DNA of 64,000 bases from Oegoconia quadripuncta. Taxonomy: Eukaryota > Arthropoda > Insecta > Lepidoptera > Autostichidae. Below the pieces are notes generated by a model, which was given only the letters and a program-made list of their open reading frames with translations, made no database searches and had not been told where the DNA came from. Made by a program: the position numbers and the translations under genes. Every line of letters begins with the position of its first letter. Within the stretch, counting starts at the first letter, position 1. Shown piece by piece: positions 41,606 through 53,540 of this stretch. The DNA is taken from contig OX438750.1 in assembly GCA_949316235.1 (NCBI GenBank), positions 3,176,501 through 3,240,500 on the forward strand, given 5' to 3'.

Positions 41606-42030
41606 GCACTGAAATGTAGTCTCCTACTATGGGCCCTTTCTGCTTAGTACCCTCTTATCGAATAAGCTTGTTCACATACTTTATTTCAGTCCATAGGCTT
41701 CCGGGGTCGCTCCGCAACTATCTCAATCGTAGCCTAAGACAAGCTTTAACTGTATCAAAAAATCATATCTCCTCTCTACATTTACATATGAATACATTTA
41801 TGAAACGCTAGTATAAAATATATGGAGCATCCATATACCTAAGTGCGTGTGGAAAGCACACTTGGCCGGGAGCCAGATTGGGAAGTTGTCGTAACAGAAG
41901 CGAAATCATTTTTAGTGTTCATCCATATTTTAAATCAGTCTCGCGTCCTTTACTGATCCAGGTTTTAACGGATATGGCCGGTATGCTCAATACTCAGAGT
42001 AACTCGGTAGACATCCAAAAAAAACAACCA
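41606..42030. other. Intron 1: unassigned
   Basis: GGGCCCTTTCTGCTTAGTAC at 41632 is the inverse of GTACTAAGCAGAAAGGACCC at 47219. No gene recognised. Confidence 0.4.
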
Positions 42031-42039
42031 TTAAACGGA

Positions 42040-42345
42040 AACTATGTGCCAAAGGCTATTATAAAATTTCTGACTATCTGGGTGATAAGAATGCGTGGAC
42101 ATGAACCGCTCGATATTATCCAGTATATTTTATTATTTTTCTTTGTCGAATCATAAATTTTACAATTAAGTATTTCAAATTGTATTTGTATTGACTTATT
42201 TAAAAAGAGCAACCCCGGAGTTTATTGCTCGTTCTTCTCTGGCGAGACTGTCTAGTGAATGAGCGATAACTGTATGTCATGACGGTTTCAAATGTTATCC
42301 TTATAACTTACGAAATAGAAACATTTTTATTTTGATTTTGAATCC
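42040..42345 (+). mobile_element. LINE-1b 3' end
   Basis: Frame-shifted remnant of KGYYKISDYLxDKxAWT, then AAAGAGCAACCCCGGAGTTT and CGTTCTTCTCTGGCGAG. LINE-1b is a relative of LINE-1 with its own 3' UTR. Copies at 46573 and 48755. Confidence 0.7.
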
Positions 42346-42619
42346 ATCAATTTGTTGCTTTCACAGGGTTTACACTAGCGGTACTTTGATATAAGCGCAA
42401 AAGCCTTTGCCTTAATAAAATACTCAATCCGGAATATTAATCTTTACACAGTACAGGAATTGCATGTGATCCTCCAGATTGAACAGAAACGAGGCAACAA
42501 GATGTGTTTAACTTCATTAACTGCGTAAAAGCCATAATTCATTCGTCCAACATAAAATATCTCGGGTTTGCCATACTCTGAAAGCACCACTTTATTAGTT
42601 TCACATGTATACCCCTTAA

Positions 42620-42720
42620 TAGCAATATATATCAACCATCTGGTATCCACAACACAAGCCTATAGTTGCTTACTGTGGAACTAGATGGCGCTGTGTGTAT
42701 GTCTAAGGATATTTATTTAT
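42620..42720 (+). mobile_element. SINE-C tail
   Basis: ATCAACCATCTGGTATCCAC and AACTAGATGGCGCTGTGTGT, the body of SINE-C without its head. Confidence 0.7.
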
Positions 42721-42769
42721 TCATTGTTACATGCTAATTATTATCTATTTCATATGTCAATTTATCTTA

Positions 42770-42975
42770 TCATCATCATCATCAACTGCCTAAACGGTCT
42801 TTTTCTTCCAATCTGCTCTATCAGCCGTTACCTCACCATTCACGCCCTTTTCGTTCATATCACCCCTCACACAATCCATCTTTTCCATGGTCTTCCTCTC
42901 CTTTTAACCATCGACATCCATATTCATCACTCCCTCAGTAACATGTGTTTCATCCCTCCTCATAACATGTCCATA
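42770..42975 (-). pseudogene. LINE-9 ORF tail
   Basis: Reverse complement holds the DCVRxDMNEKGVNGEVTADR type sequence, like 3110-3305 and 56262-56460. Confidence 0.65.
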
Positions 42976-43349
42976 CTAAGCTAAAAGCCACAGACTGATA
43001 TCTTTCACGATTCATTAGGTGTGTTTAAGAGAAGAATTTCTCAATTTTTGCGGAAGCAACATTTATAGACCATTGTGCTGTTTCACTTAAATTAATTTAG
43101 TTTTTAATTTAGACTTAACTTAGTTATGTTTAGAGCTGTGTATATCTCTTGAATGTTGTACACGCCTATTATTGGCACATATATCAGACCTGTTTATACT
43201 TGAAACTGTTGTAATGTGAGTTGTGATATGTGTGCTGTTGGTGTGTCTTATTAAATAAATAAATTCAACTTTTCTGTCACGGGTGTGTGTGTCATAAATG
43301 CACCCAAACAGCTATTCTAATTATAATATTGTAACCAACCAAGAACAAA

Positions 43350-43800
43350 TTGGCTACCCCTATGTTCAGACTAAGCAAAGTTAATACATCCTTTGTTGGA
43401 CACTGTATACGCTTTTATACCCTTATACCTGAGAATATCATTAATCTAACTGAGAAAACATTTAAAGATTATGTCAAAATAACATTAGCAAAAAAGGGTT
43501 ATTATAAAATTAGTGACTACCTGAATGACAAACACGCTTGGTGTACTTCGACCAGCTCCCCAAAATTATAAAATTGTATTAGTTATATACTTTATTTAAA
43601 AAAAAAAAGAACAACAATGGTCCTGTGGGTTTCTTGTGCCGCTTCTTTTCCCACAGATGAATTCCCTTTCCGAAGCGGTAGCTTGGACATACCGACTGAC
43701 AGATAAATGCAATAAACTTTTTTTATTTCCAGTAGATTTAAATTGACATTCAACAAATGATATCATGTATCTTACGTTGAAATAAATGCTTGAAGTTTGA
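43350..43800 (+). pseudogene. LINE-2 3' end
   Basis: ORF FRLSKVNTSFVGHCIRFYTL then IPENIINLTEKTFKDYVKIT and KKGYYKISDYLNDKHAW, stop at 43569-43571, then a 3' UTR almost identical to 4920-5165. Confidence 0.8.
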
Positions 43801-43819
43801 CACAATCCATCTTTTCCAA

Positions 43820-44230
43820 CCATTTTTTTTTATGAGAGACTGGATTCGCGTTTGACCACAATCTCACGTGATGGAAAGTGACGATGTGGTCGGAGATGAA
43901 GCACGCGATCTCAGTAAATGCCAATTCACTCGGCTCTTGAAGATGTAGGTTGTAGGATTCAGGAAAGACTGACGCCGGAAGGGAGTTCCATGCCTTGGCT
44001 GTTCGGATGATGAATGAAGAATCGAACTTCTTAGTGCGAATGTTCGGTATATTAACTATATACGGGTGGAATCCCTCCCCACGCCTAGTGGTCCGAAGTT
44101 GGAAGGGTGACGGCGGAATAAGATTATGTAATTCCAACGCACACTCCCCGAAATGTATTCTGTAAAAAACTGAGAGACAGGCGACTTTGCGACGGTGTTC
44201 AAGGCTCTGCAATTTAGCAGTCATCGAACT
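43820..44230 (-). pseudogene. LINE-3 3' end
   Basis: Minus strand ORF TAKLQSLEHRRKVACLSVFY then RIHFGECALELHNLIPPSPF and AWNSLPASVFPESYNLHLQE. Same family as 12310-12790. Starts at a T-run (its poly(A) tail). Confidence 0.8.
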
Positions 44231-45080
44231 ATCATCCTATAAGTCTCATCTCATCGACGTCCATATTCATCACTCTCTTAGTAACATGCGTTATCCCTCC
44301 TCATAACATGTCCATACTAAGCTAAACGGTTTGCTTTCAACTTTTCTGTCACAAGTGTGTATATCTTAAATGCACCCAAACAGCTATCCTAATTATAATA
44401 CTGTAACCAACCTCTTCGACGCGAATACGATTTACGTCGTTTATAAATAATAATAATAATAAAAGGCATTTATTCACCACAAAGTTAATTTAACAAGTAA
44501 TTAATTGAATACAATTTAGGTCAAACTGTGATGAAAAGGTAGGGACTCAGCAGATTTGCTGTTTTTCAGTCCCCCCCCAAGTAGAGTAGTTGCTGCCACC
44601 AAGGAATTAACCATTATTACTCTATGAATAAATTTAAACATTCACTAAAAGCAAACAAAAAGAAAAAACTATATCTAAAATAACTCAAAAACAACCACAA
44701 GTGATAAACCACAAAAAGACACGATACGAGAAGGTATCATATAGGTTGGTATTTATAAATTTCAATACTTGATTTTTGTTTTTTTCCACTGGTATATTTT
44801 TACTGTAGCGTACCGAATGTCCGCTAATATGACAGAACCATATACATACGTGTTTACGAGTAGACACCAGGCCCGGAGTTAGAGAGCTGACGAAAAACCA
44901 CGGGTGCTGTGACAAAGCCAACCCCGAGAGAAGAACGAGCAAGAAAGGGTCGCTCTTGTAACCGCCGACGAAAAACGACTGGTGTTATGTATTTGACGGC
45001 GTTGTGGGTGTTTTTTTTTTTAATTTTATTTTGAAAAACAAACAGCTAAACTATATAAACTACTGACAAATATATTAAGA
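44231..45080. other. Intron 1: unassigned with repeat scraps
   Basis: (AAT)n at 44447-44461, a C-run at 44572-44579, and a LINE-like 3' UTR on the minus strand (44461-44600). No gene supported. Confidence 0.45.
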
Positions 45081-45838
45081 TCCTTACCTATGAAATTGGC
45101 GTTTTGTATGAAGAATTTCCTTAAGACTGGTTTCTCCATACAAACATTTTGGATTTTTCTTTGGGAACAGCTAATCCAAATTTAGCTAAACTTTGTATGT
45201 ATTATCGGATAACATTAAGTTAAGAATAGGCAGTGTTAATTTTTAAATGTAACCGCCTTATAAAAGTTTCAGCGAATCTAAGAAATATATGAAAAGCACA
45301 TGAAAAGAGCTGTGTTCAAGTTTTTTTTGTTATGTTAATGTCTGGGCTAGACATAATTTAAGTATGTATGTCATCGACATGGTTTTTTTTTATTTTTTTT
45401 TTATTTTTCTTATTTTAAGGAGCTTAGTCGAAAGCGACTATGCCGCTCCGTTGGTACAGCTTATCGACATGGTTGTTATTTTCTCTATTTATTAGTTGTA
45501 TGTTTGTTTATAACTACTGTTTTTGTAAATGTACTCGCTGTCTACTTTTACGTTACCTCATCAATTTGTCTCCTTACTGAGGTTTGCTGGAAGAGATCTC
45601 TTATAGAGATAAGCTCGCCTTTTGTATATTTTAATATTCTCCTGTTTTTTGTTTTGTTTGACGTGTATGCTTATATACAATAAAGTGTAAAAATAAATAA
45701 ATAAAAAATATTTCCTGTGCAACCTTGAAAATATATTCCATTTTCCAAATAAAAAACAAATTTGGAAATAGCTATAGAATCGTAGGAGTTAGTGCATATG
45801 ATTAACGAAGAAATAAATCTCCAACTTCATAGGTAAAG
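45081..45838. mobile_element. MITE-1 copy 2 with insertion
   Basis: Left half 45081-45354 and right half 45706-45838 match copy 1 in the same order. About 350 bp of T-rich sequence plus a LINE-5 tail (45590-45690) lie between. Inverted ends CCTATGAAATTGGCGTTTTG and ACTTCATAGGTAAAG. Confidence 0.7.
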
Positions 45839-46355
45839 TATTGCAGAAATCTGGACCTGTGCATGACGTCACTGCCCATCAAAGGCCTGAAGCAAATACT
45901 TACTAAATCAAGGTTTCAAGAAGTATTCGTAGCCAAGTTGAAGCTATAAAAGAATATCAATAAATAGTTACCATTTGTATTTTTATAGCAGTGCCCCATA
46001 AAAACTGTCTGGCTGCGGACAGATCATGCGTACTAGGAACAGTCTCGTCATTCTGTGACGTCACGAAGCTCTTACAATACAAATATTCTTTATTGTACAC
46101 CAACAAAACTTACAATCCCACCTCGACGATCCTCCCACTGTAACTCCTATAATCTAGGATCAAAGGTGGTACTGGCGAGGACATCATTTAAGAAATTGAA
46201 GACCAAAAACCAATTTTGTATTCTGCAAGGGCCATGTTAGATTTTCTTTAACCATAAAATGTATGACACTCTAGACATCAAGACGAATCGAACGACACCT
46301 TACACTTAAATCGGTCAAGTTGTTTAGGCTACAGGATGCGCCAAAGGAACATATT

Positions 46356-47188
46356 GGGTCTTTACCTATGAAATTGGAGTCTTTTTTCTTCGTTAATCAT
46401 ATGTACCAATTCCTGCGATTTTCAAAGCTATACCCAAATTTGTTTTTTATTTGGAAAATGGAATATTATTTCAGGGTTTCACATGAAATATTTTTTAATT
46501 TCTGGGCTAAATAACATAATAAAAAAAAAATTGAACAGAGCTCTTTTCATGTGCTTCCCATAATCATTTCTTCGTTTTATGTTAGCCGACTTCATAAAGT
46601 TAGTAAATCGTTCAAAGGGCAATTGTATACGCTTTTATAATAAGGTTCCAATAGACATTCAAAATTTGCCTTTAAATAAATTTAAAGCAATCATAAAACA
46701 GAAATTATTTGCAAAAATATTTATAAAATCACTGACTATTTGGATGATAAGCAAGCATGGACATAGCTGTCTTATTATTCATATAATTATAAATCACTAA
46801 TTGTAACCCATAGTCTGTTTAAAAGAGCAACCCTAGAGTTTCTTGCTCGTTCTTCTCTGGGGAGTCAGCTTTGTGAATGAGCCGTTTTAAATGTAATATT
46901 AATATTAATAGTGACGTTTTCAAGTGATAATTTTATCCTATGAAATAAAATATTTTGATTTGAATTTCTGGGCTAAATCACACAATAAAAAAATTTGGAC
47001 AGAGCTCTTTTAATGTGCTTCCCATAATCATTTCTTAGATTCGCTGAAACTTTTATAAAGTTACTTTTAAAAATTAACGCTGCCTATACTTAATTTAATG
47101 TTGTCCGATAATACACACAAAGTTTAGTTAAATTTGGATTTGACGTTCCCAAAAATAAATCAAAAAATGTTTGTATGGAGAAAACAGT
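46356..47188. mobile_element. MITE-1 copy 3, opposite orientation, split by LINE-1b
   Basis: Starts GGGTCTTTACCTATGAAATT and is broken at 46573. It resumes at 46964 after repeating about 73 bp already present at 46499-46572. The far end is lost after GTTTGTATGGAGAAAACAGT. Confidence 0.75.
46573..46962 (+). mobile_element. LINE-1b 3' end inserted in MITE-1
   Basis: Reads GNCIRFYNKVPIDIQNLPLN then KFKAIIKQKLFAK, followed by the LINE-1b 3' UTR (GAGTTTCTTGCTCGTTCTTC) and AAATAAAATATTTTGATTTG. Confidence 0.8.
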
Positions 47189-47590
47189 CGAGTTCTAGGA
47201 CAGTCGGGTGAAAAGAGGGTACTAAGCAGAAAGGACCCATAGTGAAATACCACGTTTCAGTGCTATAATTCATCACTGGTTTGTTTGTTTGTTTAAAGAG
47301 TTTCGTCTTCAAGTACTGAGTTATTTTGGACGAGAAGACATTGGGCCGTTTCCCGAACGCTGTCCATTCCTATTGGGATACAACTTTAACTTTTTATTTT
47401 ATGGCAAGCGGTCGTCTATATTACGGTCGACCATTACTGCCAGAGTCCGGTTGTATGGCTAAAACGATGAATGAGGTTGACCAGTATGAAGTTTGTGCCA
47501 AACTATGGGTCTAGATCCTGTTTGAGTGATCTAAAACAGAAAGGAAAACAAACACGAATAGTACAGGACAGCACAGTGACAAATCACGAA
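47189..47590. other. Intron 1: unassigned
   Basis: Contains TTATTTTGGACGAGAAGACA (47319), also present at 61733. Short ORFs only. Confidence 0.4.
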
Positions 47591-47594
47591 TAAG

Positions 47595-47834
47595 ATATAC
47601 TTAAATTTCATAATTTTATCTTATATGTGGATATATACATAACAATAGGGATTTCATGTTAATGGGCCTAAGGATATCATAGGGAAGTATATCATATAAA
47701 GAGACTGGTTGGATAGGGCAATTGAAAAAGATATGATCCGTAGATCCCTCTTCAAGACCACAGTCACAAATTGGGGAATCTCTAATGTGAATTTTATTAA
47801 GGCGAAGAGGAGTGCATGAGTGACCCAGACGCAA
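47595..47834 (-). pseudogene. Non-LTR ORF2 C-terminal zinc-knuckle region
   Basis: Minus strand reads MRLGHSCTPLRLNKIHIRDS then PICDCGLEEGSTDHIFFNCP; Cx1C...H...C is the usual end of Jockey/R1-type ORF2. It abuts a different LINE (47975), so it is a truncated piece. Confidence 0.75.
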
Positions 47835-47974
47835 GCGGCAGATTACCGACGAAGATTGCTTGTCAGCTAGGCGGAAACGGGAGAACTAGGGTCGCTTCGG
47901 ATTCTCGGGTTGAATGTCACTGTAGTAGCGGCCCTTTATTAATCGAGTATGTGGATTCATCAATGCCTCTTTAC

Positions 47975-48240
47975 ATAAGTCACCTCCGCAAAGTCAGTAA
48001 GTCATTCAAAGGGTGTATACGCTTTTTCAACAAGGTTCCTGTTGATATACAAAATCTGCCTCTCAATAAATTTAAAGATACTTTTAAAACACAAACATAA
48101 TAAGACAGCATATTTTAGAATATCAAATTATGTAGATGGTAATCATACCTGGACATAACGAGTTCGTTCGCATGCCAGGCTATTTCACAATTAATAATGA
48201 AATATAAAAACCTTTTTGCAATATGTTTTTAAAAGAGAAA
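47975..48240 (+). pseudogene. LINE-1 3' end
   Basis: SHLRKVSKSFKGCIRFFNKV then PVDIQNLPLNKFKDT, with a frameshift, and the LINE-1 tail CAGGCTATTTCACAATTAAT. Confidence 0.75.
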
Positions 48241-48299
48241 AATCAATAAATATAAAAATAATTTTAGCACAAGAAATTCTTTTTCCGTGGATGTTGTTT

Positions 48300-48412
48300 T
48301 AATCATTAACCCCAACAAATTTGGGGGACTGGCTATCTTATCTCTGACAACCGGAACACAACAATGCCATTAACATTGCTGCTTGGCGGCAGATTTAAAT
48401 AAGAACTTAACA
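48300..48412 (-). mobile_element. SINE-A fragment
   Basis: GGGGGACTGGCTATCTTATC, TGCTGCTTGGCGGCAGATTT; both ends are missing. Confidence 0.8.
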
Positions 48413-48754
48413 CGTAAACACTATTGTTTGGGATATCTCTGACCACCCCATTTGGGATAACGGTCGTGACGTTATGTACGAGTATGTATGTGTTACTCTA
48501 TACCTACAAAATGAAGAATTATTTGACTTTGACCCAAGATATTTAAATTTTAAAGTATTTCATAAACCACATTGCAAATTGGCGTCGCAAATGTCCACGC
48601 GCCGTCGGGCGTCATGTGCGACGTCATTGGAATATTGAAATAAAAACTTGAAGTTTATTTTCGTACGTGTAAAAACGTGAAGCGTGTCTCGCGTGTGCCA
48701 ACCACTCCACGCTCAGGCTGACCACTGAAACGATTACGTCACGAACATAGCTAT

Positions 48755-49375
48755 GAATGAAAGTTGTTTAGTATTAAGTGGTTACTTTGTTGCGTACAGA
48801 TTTTGTAAACATCTGATAGATAAATTTAAAGAAATTAATATATTAACATTAGTATCGCAATATATTTACGAAAACTTAATGTATGTAAGAAAAAATATAG
48901 AATCGTTTAAGAAAAATAGTGATATACATAATGTTAATACCAGATAGAAAAATAAACTTGCTGTTCATGCCAGCCGTTTACACAAAGTCACTAAGTCATT
49001 TAAGGGGCAATGTATACGCTTTTATAATAAGGTTCCAGTGGACATTCAAAATTTGCCTTTAAATAAATTCAAAACCATCATAAAACAGACATTATTTACC
49101 AAAGGCTATTATAAAATTTCTGACTATCTGGATGATAAGCAAACATGGACATAGACCGCTCGGCGATATTCAGCCTAATTATACAATATAATATAATTGT
49201 AACCCAAACTTATTTAAAAGAGCAACCCTTGAGTTTCTTGCTCGTTCTTCTCTGGGGAGTCTGCTTTGCGAATGAGCAATAATGTCAATAATTTTAATAT
49301 TAAGATAAAAAATGTGACGTTTTCAAGTGATAATCTTTATCCTACGAAATAAATATTTTTTGACTTTGACTTGGA
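48755..49375 (+). pseudogene. LINE-1b ORF end and 3' UTR
   Basis: FKEINILTLVSQYIYENLMY then VRKNIESFKKNSDIHNVNTR, a stop, then VTKSFKGQCIRFYNKVPVDI and ISDYLDDKQTWT (stop 49154). The tail CTACGAAATAAATATTTTTT follows. Longest LINE-1b copy. Confidence 0.8.
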
Positions 49376-49600
49376 TCATCATTTTCCTGCCCTTATCCCA
49401 CTCTAGGTGGGGTCGGCACAACATGTCATCCTCTTCCACTCTCCTCTATCAGCCGTCATCTCCGTACTCACCCCTTTCACAAACATATCATTCCTCACGC
49501 AGTCTACCCACACCTTCTTTGATCTTCCTCTACCTCTGTATCCCTCCACATTCATACTTAACACTCGTCTTGTTATGTGCCTTTCATCCCTCCTCATAAT
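49376..49600 (-). pseudogene. LINE-6 ORF tail
   Basis: Minus strand RRDERHITRRVLSMNVEGYR then GRGRSKKVWVDCVRNDMFVK and GEWKRMTCCADPT. Same family as 27530-27850. Confidence 0.8.
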
Positions 49601-49734
49601 AAACATTGTAAACATCTGATAGATAATAATGAAATATCCTTGGACATACAATGCCCTCTAGTTCCACATTAAGCAACTAGGGTTGTGTTGTGGAACCAGA
49701 TACTTGATATAGAAAGAAAAAAATAAATTATTTA
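49601..49734 (-). mobile_element. SINE-C scrap
   Basis: ACAATGCCCTCTAGTTCCAC and GTGTTGTGGAACCAGATAC resemble the SINE-C body in reverse. Confidence 0.5.
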
Positions 49735-50065
49735 TTTGCCAGAATACAGTTTACAAGTCTGATAAGAAATTTAGGAATCATGTCTTCAATCTGCATGCAG
49801 ATGTGCAAAATATGATTTGTAACATTTTACATAGCATTCTGATAATTTAAATATTCCTTAATATCATAGAAACACTTTGCCTGAAGCCATTGTATCAATC
49901 GAATTTTAAACATTTTGTCATTAACTAATTTTATTTCGTCAGGCAGATTGTTATACACATATTATAAACATTATTTTCATAAACGTATTTGCGGCAAGGA
50001 GGTTTATACAATAGGTTACAGTATTGTGCTCTTGTATGTCTATCACTAGTCTCACTACGCTTATT
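49735..50065 (-). pseudogene. LINE-10 ORF tail
   Basis: Minus strand includes NNLPDEIKLVNDKMFKIRLI then QWLQAKCFYDIKEYLNYQNA M and stop; same general layout as other LINE C-termini but a separate family. Confidence 0.65.
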
Positions 50066-50069
50066 AAAA

Positions 50070-50830
50070 TATTTTACATATCTCTTGCTCTGTAAGTAGT
50101 CACTTACTTCCCTGAATGCCGGGGTGTATGGATATCATTACAGCATAGGTTTCAAAACCTACCATGTAATGTTAGCATTACAGCATAGGTTTTGGAATTT
50201 GAAAAAAGAACTGTCATACTGCAAGAAGAATATTTCGATTATTTACTCGAATCGGAATCGAGACAATTTATATTAGAATTTATGAAGATTTTATTTTAAA
50301 TATCGAACTATTTGTTTCGCAGTCACATCGTATGTTAGTTGAAATCGATTTAGAAATCAAACTGGCCAGCACGATTTGACGCGCCATAAAATCGTAAAGA
50401 GTAAAAAAGGCAGCCGACTTGCTAGGCGCGAAAGTAAATTTTTCGTGTTTTGGAGTTCTTTCTCAAAAGTTTTGAAAAATGTCAAGTGACGAAGACATGG
50501 ATCTAACCCCCCGATTTTATAAAAGAACAAGCAAAAACAGTTTTAGAAAATCGATACGAATACGATCGAAATACGACGAATTTATGTAGTGGCGGTCAGA
50601 AAAAAAGTTAAATCTCTTTCTGAAAGTGTTTTGATATCATATTTTAATGAATTATCTAAGAAGCTACAACTTGTTTTTACTTACCTCACAATCGATATGT
50701 AAAGCAGAGTGTTTACCTCGGGTGTAAGCATCAATTGCATACTCGGGCTAATTAGCGCCCTCGCTACGCTCGGGCGCCAAAAACCTCGTATGCAATTGAT
50801 GTCATACAGCCCTTGGTTAACAATCTACTA
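50070..50830 (+). mobile_element. Tyrosine-recombinase (Crypton-like) element, copy 2
   Basis: Inverse of 35761-36583. ORF starts at 50479: MSSDEDMDLTPRFYKRTSKN, then decays (KYDEFM, stop, WRSEKK...). The upstream region holds an imperfect palindrome AAACCTACCATGTAATGTTA / GCATTACAGCATAGGTTTTG. It ends in the CATCAATTGCATA hairpin and GCCCTTGGTTAACAATC. Confidence 0.65.
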
Positions 50831-51684
50831 TAAAATTGGCTTTCACTAAAAGACACGAGTCTTTTATGTACATACAAGGTAACGGAGGAATTTTATATTT
50901 TTTTAACACAGGCTTACAGCTGTCTAGAATCCACGCCAAATCAATCCATCAATGTCAAACAAATGCCTATTGACATATTTGTACGAGGTGAAAAATTGGA
51001 CCTTGTAGACACTACCTGTCTTTTTAGGACTGACATTGGATGCTAAGCTTCAGTGGGGGCCTCATATTGAGAAACTAGCGAAAAAGCTTGCTTCTGCTGC
51101 GTATGCAGTCAAAAAAATCAGAAAAAAATATTCAGCTGAATTCGGTTCCTAGTGGAAAGTTGTCGTAATCAGGAGTGGAGTCACCAGCCGATAATTGTTG
51201 CGACTTCCATACTAAAGCTGATTTCTGAATGGTTCACTTTGTATAGGTAATTCCACTATGGTTCTTTGGGGAAAGTTGTTCATAGTCAGAAGTGGCGCCA
51301 CCAGGTAATAGGAATTACACGAATTCAAATTCACCCTGTATAGGTATAATAGACCCTGGATTATGATATAGGATATTTTATATCCCGATAAAGTGAGTAA
51401 ACAATTTAAACATCCGCAACAAAGCTATTCCAAGCAGGCGAAGCCGCGGGCGGGAAGTTAATCCATAATAAAAGCCTAGTTGCTTACTGTGGAACTAGAT
51501 GGCGCTGTTCAAGATTCGTGACCTTCGAATTTTTTTTTTATGCACATCGGGTTAGTACTTGACCTCAATCACACCTGATGTTGAGGTCGAAGATGAGGTC
51601 ATCGATGAGCTATTTAAGCGGTAGGTTATTTTTGATCGATGGTCCATGTCAACCATTAGATTGCTTCTATTGCCATTATGTTTA
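50831..51684. other. Intron 1: LINE-1 and Helitron scraps
   Basis: LINE-1 piece at 51035-51125 (GLTLDAKLQWGPHIEKLAKK). Dispersed AATTACACGAATTCAAATTC segment at 51323. Helitron 3' end at 51360-51463 (GCGAAGCCGCGGGCGGGAAG). SINE-C scrap at 51465-51510, SINE-A scrap (minus) at 51530-51600. Confidence 0.6.
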
Positions 51685-51998
51685 ACCGCCTCCGTGGCTA
51701 AATGTAAACAACATTGGGTTTACGATTCGCAGGTCGCGGGTTCGATCCCCAGTGGGGTACATGTTTAAGTACTCGGTTTGGTTGGTGGTAGGGCATTTTA
51801 AATGTCCGCCTGGCTAGCTACCACCATCTTATCTAAATCTGCCACCGAGCAGCAATGTGTTCCGGTTGTCAGAGATAAGATAGCCAGTCCCCCAAATGTG
51901 TTGGGGTTTCCGGGTCAGTACGCTTCCACCTTCGTCCTCATCTTCACTTAACATCAGGTGTGATTGAGGTCAATTACGAACCCGTCGTGCATAAAAAA
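51685..51998 (+). mobile_element. SINE-A, full length
   Basis: ACCGCCTCCGTGGCTAAATG through B box GGGTTCGATCCCCAGTGGGG to poly(A); short deletion after CAGCAATG. Confidence 0.9.
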
Positions 51999-52468
51999 AA
52001 AAATTGTGGTTTCAGCAGAGTGGTTTACCTTGTAATCGAATTTTTTTTAAGTCAACTATAGTCCCTTAGGGAAAGTTGTTCGCCATCAAGACTGGCGTCA
52101 CCACTTCACCAGTTAATGGATATTAAACGAATTCAAATTCACCCTGTGTTATGAGGTGAAAGCCTAAGTTAAATACCCGCATTAAATTGGATTGCAGACG
52201 GGCGTCATTAATTTGCTTCCCATTTGCAAATTATAAACGGAAAGAAACGATACTAAAGGCTATGGCTTCCCATTTGCATATGATAAATAGAAAGAAAATT
52301 AATGGATTCCGCCTGCTATCAAACTGAACGCGTGTATTTAACTTACGCTGTCAGCTCATTTTTAAACTACTTCAAAAAAAGGAGGAGGTTCTGTATTCGA
52401 GGCGTACTTTTTTTCTGTTTTTTATGCACAACGGGTTGGTACTTGACCTTTTTCGATGGTTGGTTGGT
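51999..52468. other. Intron 1: unassigned
   Basis: Dispersed GGGAAAGTTGTTCGCCATCA segment (52066-52150). Two imperfect tandem copies of TTCCCATTTGCAAATTATAA type sequence at 52207-52300. No gene. Confidence 0.45.
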
Positions 52469-52469
52469 T

Positions 52470-52735
52470 CGATCCCCAGCGGGGTACATGTTAAGTACTC
52501 GGTTTGGTTGTTGGTAGGGCATTTTAAATGTCCGCCTGGCTAGCTACCACCATCTTATCTAAATCTGCCGCCAAACAGCAATGTTAATAGCATTGTTGTG
52601 TTCCGGTTGTCTGAGATAAGATAGCCAGTCCCCCAAATAATGGGGTTTCCGGGTCAGTACGCTACCACCTTCGACCTCATCTTCATTTACATCAGGTGTG
52701 ATTGAGGTCAAGTGCTAACCCGTTGTCGATAAAAA
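52470..52735 (+). mobile_element. SINE-A, missing its head
   Basis: Starts GGTTCGATCCCCAGCGGGGT and runs to CCCGTTGTCGATAAAAAAAA. Confidence 0.88.
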
Positions 52736-52994
52736 AAAGCCAAGAGACCACGCACCGGCAAGCCCAGCGTAGGAAGTGTGATTGACGTCAAGTGGAAACT
52801 ATTGAGCACTGGCAAGCACCATCTTTCGAAAATCCGTACAACCGTTTTGACGTTACAATGCCACACACAGACATAAGCTTCAAACTCATGACACCTCTTT
52901 GCGTAGGATGTTAAAGTGTGTAAAAAATAAAATCCTTGAATGCTTGTTTCAAAGGAAATTCGACTCAAAGATGTTATGATTGTGACAGATTATA

Positions 52995-53540
52995 ATAATA
53001 AATATCTTTGCACAAACACTCAGCGCCATCTAGGCCCACAGTAAGCATCTAGGCTTGTGTTATGGATACCAGATGTTCGATAAACTACACAAATACATAT
53101 TTTTTTTTGTAAATAAATACATGTATAAATGAAAAACATCCATAACTCGGGAACACATGTCTGTATTCATCATACAAACATATGCCCCTAGCGGGTTCGA
53201 ACCCGCGACCATTTGGTGTAGTTGTTGGGAGAAGATAAACTGCAGCTGCGTGGTGATCGAGGTTTATTATTGGATGTTGTTCTGATCGTAAGAGAGCGAA
53301 AAACCGGCCGCGCGCCAGTATATATACATTTAGATTCGCGCCATCTATCGGATTGTCCTGGAACCCGTGAGAGAGGTACACTTGTACCTATTGAAGTGAA
53401 TAGATTGATTAGAGGTGGGTTCACGGGTTCGCCGATAGATGGCGCCAGTCTTTACATAATTATGCTAACAGCGTCAGGCGAGGTTTTATACTGAACAATA
53501 GTAGCAGAGTTTCTAACCACTACACTAAACAGGTCGTCGA
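52995..53540 (-). mobile_element. SINE-C split by a solo LTR
   Basis: Reverse SINE-C from TTATAATAATAAATATCTTT to CGACCATTTGGTGTAGT (53222), continuing AGCAGAGTTTCTAACCACTA at 53503. The head ends 28 bp before CNNM exon 2. Confidence 0.75.
53223..53497. mobile_element. Solo LTR, BEL/Pao-like
   Basis: 275 bp from TGTTGGGAGAAG to ACTGAACA (TG...CA ends), flanked by GTAGT and ATAGT (four of five bases match). It contains TATATATA at 53319-53326 and an internal inverted repeat (CGCCATCTATCGG / CCGATAGATGGCG). No coding region. The BEL/Pao label rests on the TGTTGGGAGA start. Confidence 0.65.
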
